Both the position numbers and the translations under genes were made by a program. A DNA stretch of 64,000 bases from Micromonospora rosaria (lineage in GTDB: Bacteria; Actinomycetota; Actinomycetes; Mycobacteriales; Micromonosporaceae): assembly GCF_001567585.1 (NCBI RefSeq), contig NZ_LRQV01000017.1:1-64000 (forward strand), in the 5' to 3' direction. Positions 24,313-32,767 of this stretch are shown piece after piece (position 1 is the stretch's first letter; each line of letters opens with the position of its first letter). Under the pieces are notes generated by a model. The model was given only the letters and a program-made list of their open reading frames with translations. It was not told the DNA's origin and made no database searches.

Positions 24313-26063
24313 CCACCCCCACCTCGGACGACCAGCCCACCAGAGCGGGCAAGACGGGTGAAGTGGACAAAAATGCCGAGCCGGATGCCCCGGTCACACC
24401 GGACAAGCCCGTAGAGCCGACCGGGCCGACCGGGTCGACCGGGCCGGCTAAACCGGCTGGGTCGACCGGGCCGGCTGGGCCGGTGCGGCCGGCGGTGCTG
24501 GGGATACCCCCGCAGTGGACTCCCCCTCCGCCCCCTCCGCCCCTGCCGGGAGTCGCTCTGCTGAAGGAACGCTGGCCCGGACCGGCCGGGCCGGCCCGGC
24601 CGGTGGCCCTCGGGGTGCTCGTCGCCGCAGCCGCCGTCGCCGCCTCCGTCCTGCCCCTGGACCGTCCCGGCCTGGGCTGGCTGGTGGTCGCCCTGGTGGC
24701 GACCGGGGCCCTGGTCACCGTGGCGGTCACCGCCCCGACCCACGCGGACGACCGTCCCGACGGCACGGGGGTGCCGGGACCGGTCGTCCGGGTCGGGTGG
24801 GCCCTGGCCACCATCGCCCTCGTCTCGGTGGGAGTGTTCCGGGCGGCCGAGTGGCTCTTCCTGCTCTGCCTGCTCGCCGCCCTCATCACCGCCACCCTCG
24901 CGGTGACCGGGGGACGCAGCCTGTTGGGCATGCTGGTGGCCGGGCTGCTACCACCGGTGGCCGTGTTCCGGGCCCTGCCCTGGGCCCGGGGCGGCCTGCG
25001 CACCCTGCGGACGGCCGGCGGCGGGAACCTCGTTCGGATCCTGATCAGTGTCGGGGTGACGGTGGGGCTGCTCGTGCTCTTCGGGCTGCTCTTCGCCGCG
25101 GCGGACGCGATCTTCGCCGACCTGGTCGGTGCCGTGTTGCCGGAGGTGTCGGTACCCGGCGTGGTGACCTGGGTCCTCCGGTTCCTGCTGGTGGGCGGGG
25201 CCCTGCTCGCCGGGGCCCACCTGCTGGCCGGGCCACCGGACCTGGCCGGGCTGCGGGCCCCGGGCGCCCGGCCGGTCGGTCGGCTGGAGTGGGCCCTGCC
25301 CCTGGTCCTGCTCGACCTGCTCTTCACCGGCTTCGTCCTGGTGCAGCTCACGGTCCTGTTCGGCGGGGCGGAGCACGTGCTGACCACCGCCGGGCTCACC
25401 TACGCCGAGTACGCCCGGGGCGGGTTCTGGCAACTCCTCGCCGTCTCCCTGCTCACCCTGCTGGTGCTGGCCGGGGCCGGGCGGTGGGCCCCCCGGTCCA
25501 CCCGTGCCGACCGGGTGCTGTTCCGGGTACTGCTGGGGGCCCTGACCCTGCTCAGCCTGGTGGTGGTGGCCTCCGCCCTGTACCGGATGCAGGTCTACAC
25601 CGACGCGTACGGGGCCACCCGGCTCCGGCTGCTGGTGGCGACCGTGGAGCTTGCCCTCGGGGTGGTGTTCCTGCTGGTCGGGGTGGCGGTGCTCCGGCTG
25701 CGGGCCGGGTGGCTGCCCCCGTTCGTGGTGGGGACGGCGGTGCTCGCCCTGCTCGGCCTCGCCCTCGTCGACCCCGACCGGGCCATCGCCGAACGCAACG
25801 TCGACCGGTACGCCCGCACCGGGGCCCTCGACACGGTCTACCTGTCCCGGCTCTCCCTCGACGCGGTACCGGCCCTGGACCGGCTGCCGGAGCCGGCCCG
25901 CTCCTGCACCCTGCGGTTCCTGGTCGACAACCGGTATCCCGGGGAGGACCTGTGGACGACGAACCTGGGCCGGGCCCGGGCCCGAAAGGTCTTCGCGACG
26001 AACCCGGTGCGGACCACCGGCCTCTCCTGCCCGCTCTTCGACGGTCGGCCCACCGGGCCTTGA
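24309..26063 (+). CDS. DUF4153/DUF4173 multi-pass membrane protein
   Basis: A 584-aa protein. The first ~95 residues are a soluble proline/glycine/threonine-rich tail with repeated TGPTGSTGPAKPAGSTGPAG-like units and a run of prolines. About eleven hydrophobic helices follow, with a characteristic FRAAEWLFLLCLLAAL segment and YADAYGATRLRLL-like text (VYTDAYGATRLRLLV) near 440, typical of DUF4173. The final ~90 residues are soluble (RYARTGALDTVYLSRLSLDAVPAL). The family function is unknown. Four-base overlap with the kinase gene implies it is part of the same regulated operon. Its stop lies in the first arm of a 64-bp direct duplication. Confidence 0.8.
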   Translation: MTTPTSDDQPTRAGKTGEVDKNAEPDAPVTPDKPVEPTGPTGSTGPAKPAGSTGPAGPVRPAVLGIPPQWTPPPPPPPLPGVALLKERWPGPAGPARPVALGVLVAAAAVAASVLPLDRPGLGWLVVALVATGALVTVAVTAPTHADDRPDGTGVPGPVVRVGWALATIALVSVGVFRAAEWLFLLCLLAALITATLAVTGGRSLLGMLVAGLLPPVAVFRALPWARGGLRTLRTAGGGNLVRILISVGVTVGLLVLFGLLFAAADAIFADLVGAVLPEVSVPGVVTWVLRFLLVGGALLAGAHLLAGPPDLAGLRAPGARPVGRLEWALPLVLLDLLFTGFVLVQLTVLFGGAEHVLTTAGLTYAEYARGGFWQLLAVSLLTLLVLAGAGRWAPRSTRADRVLFRVLLGALTLLSLVVVASALYRMQVYTDAYGATRLRLLVATVELALGVVFLLVGVAVLRLRAGWLPPFVVGTAVLALLGLALVDPDRAIAERNVDRYARTGALDTVYLSRLSLDAVPALDRLPEPARSCTLRFLVDNRYPGEDLWTTNLGRARARKVFATNPVRTTGLSCPLFDGRPTGP

Positions 26064-26196
26064 CCCTCGGGTAGGGCGGCCAGGGTGCGTCGGTGGCCGC
26101 CCCGCCGACCCCGTACGGGGCTCCGCCCGGCCGGGCCTTGACATTCGGGTGGGGGCGGTGAGACTGCGTCAGTGGCCGCCCCCACCGACCCCGTAC
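26053..26196 (+). repeat. 64-66 bp imperfect direct duplication
   Basis: Segments 26053-26116 and 26131-26196 share CCGGGCCTTGA at the start, a matching middle (GTGGCCGCCCC) and ACCCCGTAC at the end. The first copy includes the stop codon of the DUF4153 gene, and the second includes the GTG start of the next gene, so both a stop-like and a start-like signal are duplicated. Confidence 0.75.
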
Positions 26197-26585
26197 CCGC
26201 GCCCCGGCGACCCGAGCCGCCCCGACGGACCCGGATCGTGCTCGCCGAGGTGTCCCGCCGGGCCCCCGCCGCCGACCTGACCCGCACCGAACTCGCCCAG
26301 CAGACCCGGGTCGGCGAGGCGCTGGTGCGGGGGCTGGTCCGGGCGCAGTTGGCGCTGGCCCTGCGGATGTCGCTGCTGGTGGTGATCGGGCTGGGCGGGC
26401 TGCCGCTGCTGTTCGCGATCGCCCCGTCGATCGGGCGGACCACCCTGCTCGGGGTCAACCTGCCGTGGCTGCTGCTCGGCGTGGCGTCCTTCCCCTTCCT
26501 GATCGTCGTCGGCTGGGGGTACGTCCGGCTGGCCGAGCGCAACGAGCAGGACTTCACCGACCTGGTGCAGCGGCCGGAGCGCTGA
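26172..26585 (+). CDS. Small two-helix membrane protein, partner of the SSS transporter
   Basis: A 137-aa protein with a charged N-terminus (RRTRIVLAEVSRRAPAADL), then two membrane helices (about 68-88 and 100-122) and a short acidic end (LAERNEQDFTDLVQRPER). It stands one base before a solute:sodium symporter gene, exactly where DUF485/YjcH-type companions of acetate permeases are found. Its sequence is longer than and not clearly homologous to the second companion in this window (32420-32767). The start GTG falls in the second arm of a direct duplication. Confidence 0.65.
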   Translation: MAAPTDPVPAPRRPEPPRRTRIVLAEVSRRAPAADLTRTELAQQTRVGEALVRGLVRAQLALALRMSLLVVIGLGGLPLLFAIAPSIGRTTLLGVNLPWLLLGVASFPFLIVVGWGYVRLAERNEQDFTDLVQRPER

Positions 26586-26586
26586 G

Positions 26587-28227
26587 ATGGACAACGCCCT
26601 CGTGGTACCGGCGATCGTGGCGGTCACCCTGGTCACCGTCGGCATCGGCTTCTACGGGCTGCGGCTGGCCCGGACCACCTCCGACTTCCTGGTCGCCTCC
26701 CGGGTGGTCAGCCCCACCTGGAACGCCGCCGCGATCGGCGGGGAGTACCTGTCGGCGGCGAGCTTCCTCGGCATCGCCGGGCTGGTCCTCAAGTACGGCG
26801 TGGACGTGCTCTGGTACCCGGTCGGGTTCGCCGCCGGGTACCTGGCGCTGCTGCTCTTCGTCGCCGCCCCGCTGCGCCGTTCCGGGGCGTTCACCCTGCC
26901 GGACTTCTGCGAGCTGCGGCTGCGCTCCCGCCGGTTGCGTACCCTCGCCACGGTCTTCGTGATCTTCATCGGCTGGCTGTACCTGGTGCCGCAGTTGCAG
27001 GGGGCGGGACTCACCCTGGCCACGGTCGCCGGGTCGCCGTACCCGGTGGGGGCGCTGCTGGTGGCGGTGGTGGTCACCGCCAACGTGGCGCTCGGCGGGA
27101 TGCGGGCGATCACCTTCGTCCAGGCGTTCCAGTACTGGCTGAAGCTGACCGCGCTCGCCGTACCGGCGATCTTCCTGGCGTTGCAGTGGCAGGCCGACGC
27201 CCGGCCGGCGGTGACCCCGCCCGACGGGCCGGCGTTCCGGACCGCGACCACCGTCGTCGTCGAGCACCCCGCCACCCTCACCTACCCCGACGGCCGGAGC
27301 CGGGAGGTACGCCCCGGCGACGAGCTGACCTTCGCCGCGGGCGAGCCGGTGCCCGAGGTCGCCGGAGTGGCCACCGGGGCCGCCGACTGGCTGCTGCCCA
27401 GCGCCGCCGGGGACGACGACCGGGGACTCTTCGCCACGTACTCGCTGATCCTGGCGACCTTCCTCGGCACCATGGGGTTACCGCACGTGCTGGTGCGGTT
27501 CTACACCAACCCGGACGGGGCCGCCGCCCGGCGCACCACCCTGGTGGTGCTGGCCCTGGTCGGCGCGTTCTACCTGCTGCCCACCCTGTACGGGGTGCTC
27601 GGCCGGATCTACACCCCGCACCTGCTGGTCACCGGGCAGACCGACGCGGTGGTGGTGCTGCTGCCCGAGGCCGCGCTCGGGGCCGGCACCACCGGCCGGC
27701 TGCTCGCCGCGCTGGTCGCCGCCGGGGCGTTCGCGGCCTTCCTCTCCACCTCGTCCGGGCTGCTCACCAGCGTGGCCGGGGTGATCTCCACCGACGTGCT
27801 CGGGCGCGGCTCGGTACGCGGCTTCCGGCTGGCCACGGTGATCGCCGGCGGGGTGCCGGCGGTGCTCGCGCTGAACGTCTCCGGGCTGGACGTCTCCCAG
27901 GTGGTGGGACTGGCCTTCGCGGTCGCCGCGTCCAGCTTCTGCCCGCTGCTGGTGCTCGGCATCTGGTGGCGTGGGCTGACCGACCTGGGCGCCACCGCCG
28001 GGGTGCTGGCCGGCGGCGGCGCGGCCGTCGGCGCGGTCCTGCTCACCGTGCTCGGCCCTCCGCTGACCGGCTGGCCGGCGACGCTGATCGCGCAGCCGGC
28101 CGCCTGGACGGTCCCGTTGGCCTTCTCGGTGATGATCGTCGTGTCGATGGCCACCCGCCGCCGCGCCCCCGCCGACGTCGCCACGATCATGCTCCGCCTG
28201 CACGCCCCCGAAGCCCTCCGCCGGTAA
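26587..28227 (+). CDS. Solute:sodium symporter, acetate-permease-like (copy 1)
   Basis: A 546-aa transporter of the SSS family with about 13 membrane helices. Family signatures include YLSAASFLGIAGLV near 55, the sodium-site region, GTMGLPHVLVRFYTNPD near 295, and AFAAFLSTSSGLLTSVAGVISTDV near 380. The GLPH...RFYT motif marks the cation/acetate (ActP) group. A ~70-residue extracytoplasmic insert (about 205-275) is larger than usual. Residue 298 is a rare TTA codon (27478-27480). The TAA stop is supplied by repeat copy 2. A second, more canonical ActP is encoded at 32764. Confidence 0.85.
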   Translation: MDNALVVPAIVAVTLVTVGIGFYGLRLARTTSDFLVASRVVSPTWNAAAIGGEYLSAASFLGIAGLVLKYGVDVLWYPVGFAAGYLALLLFVAAPLRRSGAFTLPDFCELRLRSRRLRTLATVFVIFIGWLYLVPQLQGAGLTLATVAGSPYPVGALLVAVVVTANVALGGMRAITFVQAFQYWLKLTALAVPAIFLALQWQADARPAVTPPDGPAFRTATTVVVEHPATLTYPDGRSREVRPGDELTFAAGEPVPEVAGVATGAADWLLPSAAGDDDRGLFATYSLILATFLGTMGLPHVLVRFYTNPDGAAARRTTLVVLALVGAFYLLPTLYGVLGRIYTPHLLVTGQTDAVVVLLPEAALGAGTTGRLLAALVAAGAFAAFLSTSSGLLTSVAGVISTDVLGRGSVRGFRLATVIAGGVPAVLALNVSGLDVSQVVGLAFAVAASSFCPLLVLGIWWRGLTDLGATAGVLAGGGAAVGAVLLTVLGPPLTGWPATLIAQPAAWTVPLAFSVMIVVSMATRRRAPADVATIMLRLHAPEALRR

Positions 28228-28280
28228 GGAAGGGCCCCCTGTTAACGCTTTCGGTAGAGGAAGGGCCCCTTCCAAACACC
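28223..28280 (+). repeat. Palindromic 3'-end element, copy 2
   Basis: GGTAAGGAAGGGCCCC and GGGCCCCTTCCAAACACC flank the core CTGTTAACGCTTTCGGTAGA. The TAA at 28225-28227 is the stop codon of symporter copy 1, and the element runs in the same direction as that gene. Confidence 0.88.
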
Positions 28281-28386
28281 GGGTCCCCGGCGGGGCCGCC
28301 GGGTCAGCCGCCCGGCGGACCGGCTCCTGCCCAGGGCGGAGACACAGTTCGTACCCCGGCGGAAGCGGACGGTGGCCCAGGGCGGA

Positions 28387-28392
28387 TACGGT
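28387..28392 (+). promoter_or_regulatory. -10 hexamer TACGGT, leaderless promoter of the ABC operon
   Basis: TACGGT ends six bases before the ATG at 28399, with no Shine-Dalgarno sequence in between. Confidence 0.45.
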
Positions 28393-28398
28393 CGGACC

Positions 28399-29163
28399 AT
28401 GACTGAGGAGCACCCGGCGCTCGCGCTGCGCGGGCTGGTCAAGCGGTTCGACAGCAAGGTCGCGGTCGCGGGGGTCGACCTCGACGTCCCGACCGGCTCG
28501 TTCTACGGCCTGCTCGGCCCGAACGGCGCGGGCAAGACCACCACCCTGTCGATGGCCGTCGGCCTGCTCCGTCCCGACGGCGGGCAGGCCCGGGTGCTCG
28601 GGTACGACGTCTGGGCCGACCCGGTACGGGCCAAGCAACTCCTCGGCGTGATGCCCGACGGGGTACGCCTCTTCGACCGGCTCAGCGGCGCCGAACTGCT
28701 GGCGTACCACGGTCTGCTGCGCGGGATGGACCCGGCGGTGGTGGACCGGCGGGCCGCCGAACTGCTGGACGTGCTCGCCCTCGGCGACGCCGGCCGGACC
28801 CTGGTGGTCGACTACTCCGCCGGCATGAAGAAGAAGATCGGCCTGGCCTGCGCGCTGCTGCACGGGCCCCGGCTGCTGGTGCTGGACGAGCCGTTCGAGG
28901 CGGTCGACCCGGTCTCCGCCGCGCTGATCCGCGACATCCTGCACCGGTACGTCACCGGGGGCGGGACGGTGGTCTTCTCCAGCCACGTGATGGAGGTCGT
29001 CGAGCGGCTCTGCTCGCACGTCGCGATCCTCGCCGACGGGACCATCAAGCGGGTCGGCACCCTCGACGAGGTACGCGCCGGCCGGGCCCTGGAGGACGTC
29101 TTCGTCGAGGTGGTCGGCGGGCGTACCGCCACCGGCGAGGAGTTGGCGTGGCTGTCCCGGTGA
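28399..29163 (+). CDS. ABC transporter ATP-binding protein
   Basis: A 254-aa ATPase of an export-type ABC system. It has Walker A GPNGAGKTT (about 37-45), a Q-loop region that is altered (LLGVMPDGVRLFD), the signature DYSAGMKKKI (C-loop, in place of LSGGQ), Walker B LLVLDEPFEAVD, and SSHVMEVVE with the switch histidine. The DYSAGMKKK signature is common in actinobacterial exporters of unknown substrate. The permease gene overlaps its 3' end, so the pair forms one transporter. Confidence 0.88.
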   Translation: MTEEHPALALRGLVKRFDSKVAVAGVDLDVPTGSFYGLLGPNGAGKTTTLSMAVGLLRPDGGQARVLGYDVWADPVRAKQLLGVMPDGVRLFDRLSGAELLAYHGLLRGMDPAVVDRRAAELLDVLALGDAGRTLVVDYSAGMKKKIGLACALLHGPRLLVLDEPFEAVDPVSAALIRDILHRYVTGGGTVVFSSHVMEVVERLCSHVAILADGTIKRVGTLDEVRAGRALEDVFVEVVGGRTATGEELAWLSR

Positions 29164-30848
29164 GCCCGGCGGTCGACGGCTCCGGGCCGGCCCGACCGGT
29201 GCGCGCCCGACACTTCGTCCGCCTGAAACTGCGTGTCACCGCGAACAACTTCCGGGGCCAGGGCTGGCGGATCGCGCTGTTCGTGTTCGGCGCGTTCTTC
29301 GGGCTCTGGTTCGCGGTCGGCGGCTTCTTCCTCTTCGCCGCGCCCGGTCTCGCCGGCAACGACCAGTACGCGATCCTGGCGGCGGCGCTCGGCGGCGGCC
29401 TGGTCGCGCTGGGCTGGCTGATCCTGCCGCTGGTCTTCTTCGGGGTGGACGAGACCCTCGACCCGGCCCGGTTCGCGCTGCTGCCGCTGACCCGCCGCAC
29501 CCTGGTCACCGGGCTGGCCGCCGCCGCCCTGGTCAGCGTCCCCACGGTGGCGGTACTGCTCGCGCTCTTCGGGCTGGTGGTCACCGCCGCCCTGCTCGGC
29601 GGCTGGTTGGCCGGGCTGGTCGCCGTGCTCGGGGTGCTCTCCGGGCTGCTGCTCTGCGTCGCCGGCAGTCGCGCGCTGACCAGCGCGTTCGCCTCCATGC
29701 TCCGGTCCCGCCGGGTACGGGACCTGGCCGCCGTCCTGCTCGCGGTGCTCGCCGCCCTGCTCGGCCCGGTGCAGATCGCCCTCACCGCCTCGCTGCGCGA
29801 CGCCGACTGGGACCGGCTGGCCGGGGTGGCCCGGGTGGTGGGCTGGACCCCGCTCGGCGCGCCCTGGAGCGCCGGCATCGAGGTGGCGCAGGGGCGGGCC
29901 TGGGCGGCGCTGGCGAAGCTGCTGATCACCTGGGTCACCGTGGCCGGGCTGCTGCTGTGGTGGTCCCGGTCGCTGGAGTCGGCGATGGTCGGTACCGCCA
30001 CCGCCGGGCCGGCACCCGCCCGCCGGGGCCCGACCGGCGGCGCGGTCGCCCAACTCTTCCCCCGACCGCTCGGCTGGCTGGGACGGACCCGGTTCGGCGC
30101 GCTGACCGCCCGCGAGTGCCGGTACTGGTGGCGGGACGCCCGCCGCCGGGCCAACCTGATCACCCTGGCGGTGGTCGGGGTGTTCGTGCCCGTGATGGTC
30201 AACTTCGGCGGCAGCGGTGTCGCCTTCGACAGCGAGCAGGGCTTCAGCGGGCTGGGCAGCGCGTCGCCGGTGCTGGTCAGCCTGTCGATGGTCTTCGTCG
30301 GGGTGCTGGCCGCGGTGACCCTGGCCAACCAGTTCGGCTTCGACGGCAGCGCGTACGCGGCGAACGTCGTCGCCGGCATCTCCGGCCGCCTGGAGTTGCA
30401 GGCCCGGATGGCCGCGTTCTCGATCTACGTGGTGCCGATGCTGGGCGCGATCGCGGTCATCGTGGTGCTGGTGCTCGGCGAGCCGGGCTGGATCGGGTTG
30501 ACGCTGGGCAGCCTGCTGGCCACGTACGGGGGCGGGCTGGCGGTGAACACGTTCCTGTCGGTGCTGGGCGCGTACTCGCTGCCGGAGACGAGCAACCCGT
30601 TCGCGATGAACACCGGCGCCGGGGTGGCGAGGAGCTTCCTGACCCTGGTGTCGATGGTCGTCTCGGCCGTCACGGCGGTACCGATGCTGGTGGCCGCCGT
30701 CCTGCTCGGCGACGCCTGGCACTGGCTGGCCCTGCCGGTCGGCGCGGCGTACGGGGTGGGGGTGGCGCTGCTCGGCGCGTACCTCGCCGGTGACGTGCTC
30801 GACCGCCGGATGCCGGAGTTGCTCGCCACCGTCACCCCCCGCCGCTGA
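29148..30848 (+). CDS. ABC transporter permease
   Basis: A 566-aa permease with about 12 membrane helices in two groups separated by a cytoplasmic region (about 275-330: TARECRYWWRDARRRANLITL). The N-terminus RARHFVRLKLRVTANNFRGQGWRI is basic and cytoplasmic. The GTG at 29148 has GAGGAG five bases upstream and overlaps the ATPase gene by 16 bases; a second GTG at 29160 is possible. The design resembles exporters of the ABC-2 class. Substrate unknown. Confidence 0.85.
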   Translation: MAVPVSPAVDGSGPARPVRARHFVRLKLRVTANNFRGQGWRIALFVFGAFFGLWFAVGGFFLFAAPGLAGNDQYAILAAALGGGLVALGWLILPLVFFGVDETLDPARFALLPLTRRTLVTGLAAAALVSVPTVAVLLALFGLVVTAALLGGWLAGLVAVLGVLSGLLLCVAGSRALTSAFASMLRSRRVRDLAAVLLAVLAALLGPVQIALTASLRDADWDRLAGVARVVGWTPLGAPWSAGIEVAQGRAWAALAKLLITWVTVAGLLLWWSRSLESAMVGTATAGPAPARRGPTGGAVAQLFPRPLGWLGRTRFGALTARECRYWWRDARRRANLITLAVVGVFVPVMVNFGGSGVAFDSEQGFSGLGSASPVLVSLSMVFVGVLAAVTLANQFGFDGSAYAANVVAGISGRLELQARMAAFSIYVVPMLGAIAVIVVLVLGEPGWIGLTLGSLLATYGGGLAVNTFLSVLGAYSLPETSNPFAMNTGAGVARSFLTLVSMVVSAVTAVPMLVAAVLLGDAWHWLALPVGAAYGVGVALLGAYLAGDVLDRRMPELLATVTPRR

Positions 30849-30849
30849 C

Positions 30850-30909
30850 GGTGTAAGGAGGGGCCCCCTGTTAACGCTTCCGGTAGAGGAAGGGCCCCTT
30901 CTTAACACC
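30850..30909 (+). repeat. Palindromic 3'-end element, copy 3
   Basis: The best example of symmetric ends: GGTGTAAGGAGGGGCCCC on the left and GGGCCCCTTCTTAACACC on the right of the core CTGTTAACGCTTCCGGTAGA. It begins two bases after the permease stop, in the same direction. Confidence 0.9.
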
Positions 30910-30915
30910 TGTCCG

Positions 30916-30975
30916 CCGGCACCACCGCCGGCACCACCGTCGGCACCTTCGTCGGCACCACCGTCGGCACCTTCG
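30916..30975. repeat. 12-bp tandem repeat, five units
   Basis: Five units of the form CCGGCACCACCG or TCGGCACCTTCG follow each other without interruption, six bases after repeat copy 3, at that element's right-hand end. Confidence 0.85.
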
Positions 30976-31019
30976 TCGGCGGCGCGGGCGGCACGCACGT
31001 GCGGGTTGGCAGGTGGGCG

Positions 31020-31025
31020 CACAAT
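31020..31025 (+). promoter_or_regulatory. -10 hexamer CACAAT, leaderless promoter
   Basis: CACAAT ends six bases before the ATG at 31032. The same hexamer, seven bases before a GTG, precedes the flavin-reductase-like gene at 31714. Confidence 0.4.
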
Positions 31026-31031
31026 GGGCCG

Positions 31032-31526
31032 ATGCCCGTCGTCGAGTCGGTGATCACCGTTCCGGTACCCCCCGCGTTGGCGTTCGCCGTCTCGCAGACC
31101 GTCGCGCCGGTGCGGTACCGCTGGGACCCCTTCGTCCGTGAGCAGCACTTCGTCGACGGCGCCACCCGCCCCGGCAAGGGGGTCCGCACCTTCACCCGGT
31201 CCCGGCACGGGCTGGCCATGGTCAGCGAGTACGTCTCGTTCGCCCCGCCGACGAACGTCGGCATGAAAATGGTCCGGGGGCCCTGGTTCTTCGAGATGTT
31301 CGCCGGTGGCTGGCGGTTCGCGCCCGGCCCGGAACCGGGCACCACGGTCGCCACCTGGCGGTACAACTTCCGCTGCCGGCCGGCCTTCCTGCGCCCGGTC
31401 GCCGACCGCATCGGCGTCTGGCTGCTCGGCCGGGACATCCGACGCCGGATCGCCGGGTACGCCGCCGGCTGCGCCGACGAGGAGGTCCTCGCCGCCGCCC
31501 GCCAGGCCCTCGACGGGTACCCCTGA
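31032..31526 (+). CDS. SRPBCC-family (START-like) protein
   Basis: A 164-aa protein of the START/Bet v1-like SRPBCC fold. It opens ESVITVPVPPALAFAVSQ, the usual first strand and helix, has WDPFVREQHFVDG and a late VATWRYNFRCRPAFLRPVADRIGVWLLGRD region, and ends in a long helix with LAAARQAL. Members bind hydrophobic ligands or act as cyclases or coenzyme Q-binding-like proteins. It is a single gene between repeat copies 3 and 4. Ligand unknown. Confidence 0.75.
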   Translation: MPVVESVITVPVPPALAFAVSQTVAPVRYRWDPFVREQHFVDGATRPGKGVRTFTRSRHGLAMVSEYVSFAPPTNVGMKMVRGPWFFEMFAGGWRFAPGPEPGTTVATWRYNFRCRPAFLRPVADRIGVWLLGRDIRRRIAGYAAGCADEEVLAAARQALDGYP

Positions 31527-31601
31527 CCGGCCTGCCCGCCGCCGTCCGGCACCGGCGGACGTCCCGGTCGTCGCATTAATCCACTGTCGATCGCCCTGGT
31601 C

Positions 31602-31680
31602 GGTTAGGAAGGGGCCCTTCCTCTACCGGATGCGTTAACAGGGGGCCCTTCCTTACCGGGGGCGGGCCCTTCCTTACCGG
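31602..31680 (-). repeat. Palindromic 3'-end element, copy 4, with duplicated end
   Basis: Read on the minus strand, the full element spans 31657 to 31602 with core CTGTTAACGCATCCGGTAGA. Its arm GGGCCCTTCCTTACCGG (31643-31659) is repeated exactly at 31664-31680. Unlike most copies it is not next to the stop of a co-directional gene. Confidence 0.85.
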
Positions 31681-31713
31681 TGACGGGAGGGGCGGGGCGG
31701 CACAATGTTTCAC

Positions 31714-32238
31714 GTGAATCCAGAGCCGGGCGCCGAGATCCACCACACCGACCCGTTCGCCGTGCCCGCCGGGCAGCGGTCGCCGGTACGCCGGCTGCGG
31801 GGGCGGCTGGCCGCACCCGTGACGCTCTGGACCGCGCCCGGACCGGCCGGGCTGACCGTGTCGTCCACCCTGGTCGCCGAGGGGGAGCCGGACCGGCTGC
31901 TCGGCCTGATCGACCCGGAGTCGGACCTGTGGGCGGAGGTGGAGGAGGCCGGGCGGTTCGCGGTGTCCCCGCTGGGTCCGCCGCACCGGCAGCTCGCCGA
32001 CCGGTTCGCCGGCCTCTTCCCCTCCCCGGGCGGCCTCTTCGCCACCGGCCGGTGGACCGAGACGCCGTACGGGCCGGTGCCGTCGGACGGCGGTGGCTGG
32101 GCGGGCTGCCGGCTGGACACCGCCCGCGAGTACGGCTGGGCGCTCCTGGTCGAGGCGACCATCGAGACGGTCGACCTGGCCGAGGAGACCACCCCGCTGC
32201 TGCACTACCGGGGCCGGTACCGGGAACTGAACGGGTAG
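31714..32238 (+). CDS. Flavin-reductase-like FMN-binding split-barrel protein
   Basis: A 174-aa protein of the flavin reductase/FMN-binding split-barrel fold: VTLWTAPGPAGLTVSSTLVAEGEPDRLLGLIDPESDLW near the N-terminus, then GRFAVSPLGPPHRQLADRFAG, and a final HYRGRYREL strand. Relatives bind FMN and reduce it or use it in small-molecule reduction. CACAAT seven bases before the GTG at 31714 supports that start; an ATG at 31705 would overlap the hexamer and add three residues. It is a single gene with no oxygenase partner nearby. Confidence 0.72.
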   Translation: MNPEPGAEIHHTDPFAVPAGQRSPVRRLRGRLAAPVTLWTAPGPAGLTVSSTLVAEGEPDRLLGLIDPESDLWAEVEEAGRFAVSPLGPPHRQLADRFAGLFPSPGGLFATGRWTETPYGPVPSDGGGWAGCRLDTAREYGWALLVEATIETVDLAEETTPLLHYRGRYRELNG

Positions 32239-32281
32239 CCGGGCACCCCCGTTCCACCCACCCGGCACCGACCGCTCACCG

Positions 32282-32299
32282 GAGTGACGTGGGTCACTC
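32282..32299. promoter_or_regulatory. Palindrome resembling a CRP/FNR-family site
   Basis: GAGTGAC and GTCACTC are separated by GTGG. The inner half-sites, GTGA and TCAC separated by six bases, match the consensus of actinobacterial CRP-type regulators. It lies 121 bases before the start of the DUF485-ActP operon; acetate uptake is a known target of such regulators. Confidence 0.5.
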
Positions 32300-32419
32300 G
32301 GCGCACCCAACCGGCCGTTCGGCGCAGCCGTCGACCGCTGCCGATCGAAGCCTTTCCCCGTGGGTAGCGGGCTTTCTACGGTGCGCCAAACCCCCACGCC
32401 TGTGAAGGTGGTGATCCAC

Positions 32420-32767
32420 ATGTCCACGGACACACCCGCGCCGACCTCTGCCGAGGCGGAGCGGTACCTCGCCGTACAGCGGTCGGACGAGTTCGCCAGA
32501 CTGCGCCGCGCGCTGCGCGGCTTCGTCTTCCCGATGACCGTCGCGTTCTTCCTGTGGTACGCGCTCTACGTGATCCTCTCCGCGTACGCGCGAGGCTTCA
32601 TGGGCACGAAGCTGTTCGGCAGCAACATCAACGTCGCCCTGGTCTTCGGACTGCTCCAGTTCGTCTCGACCTTCCTGATCGCCTGGTACTACTCCCGGTA
32701 CGCGGACCGGAAGGTCGATCCGCTCGCCGACCGGATCCGCGACGAGATCACCGGGGGTGAGCAGTGA
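32420..32767 (+). CDS. DUF485 membrane protein, acetate permease companion (YjcH-like)
   Basis: A 115-aa DUF485 protein with two membrane helices (about 36-58 and 72-95). FPMTVAFFLWYALYVILSAYA, the FMGTKLFGSNINVALVFGL loop and AWYYSRYADRKVDPLADRI match the family closely. DUF485 proteins are encoded before ActP acetate permeases and are thought to assist them. GGTGG precedes the ATG. It overlaps actP by four bases (GTGA). Confidence 0.88.
   Translation: MSTDTPAPTSAEAERYLAVQRSDEFARLRRALRGFVFPMTVAFFLWYALYVILSAYARGFMGTKLFGSNINVALVFGLLQFVSTFLIAWYYSRYADRKVDPLADRIRDEITGGEQ

Noticed and set aside
24309..24600. Collagen-like protein
   Set aside because: The N-terminal Gly/Pro/Thr repeats lack a sustained Gly-X-Y register and belong to the cytoplasmic tail of a DUF4153 membrane protein.
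28812..31208. Long minus-strand frame across the ABC transporter operon
   Set aside because: It is a shadow of the ATPase and permease genes, and has His/Gln/Gly-rich composition without structure.
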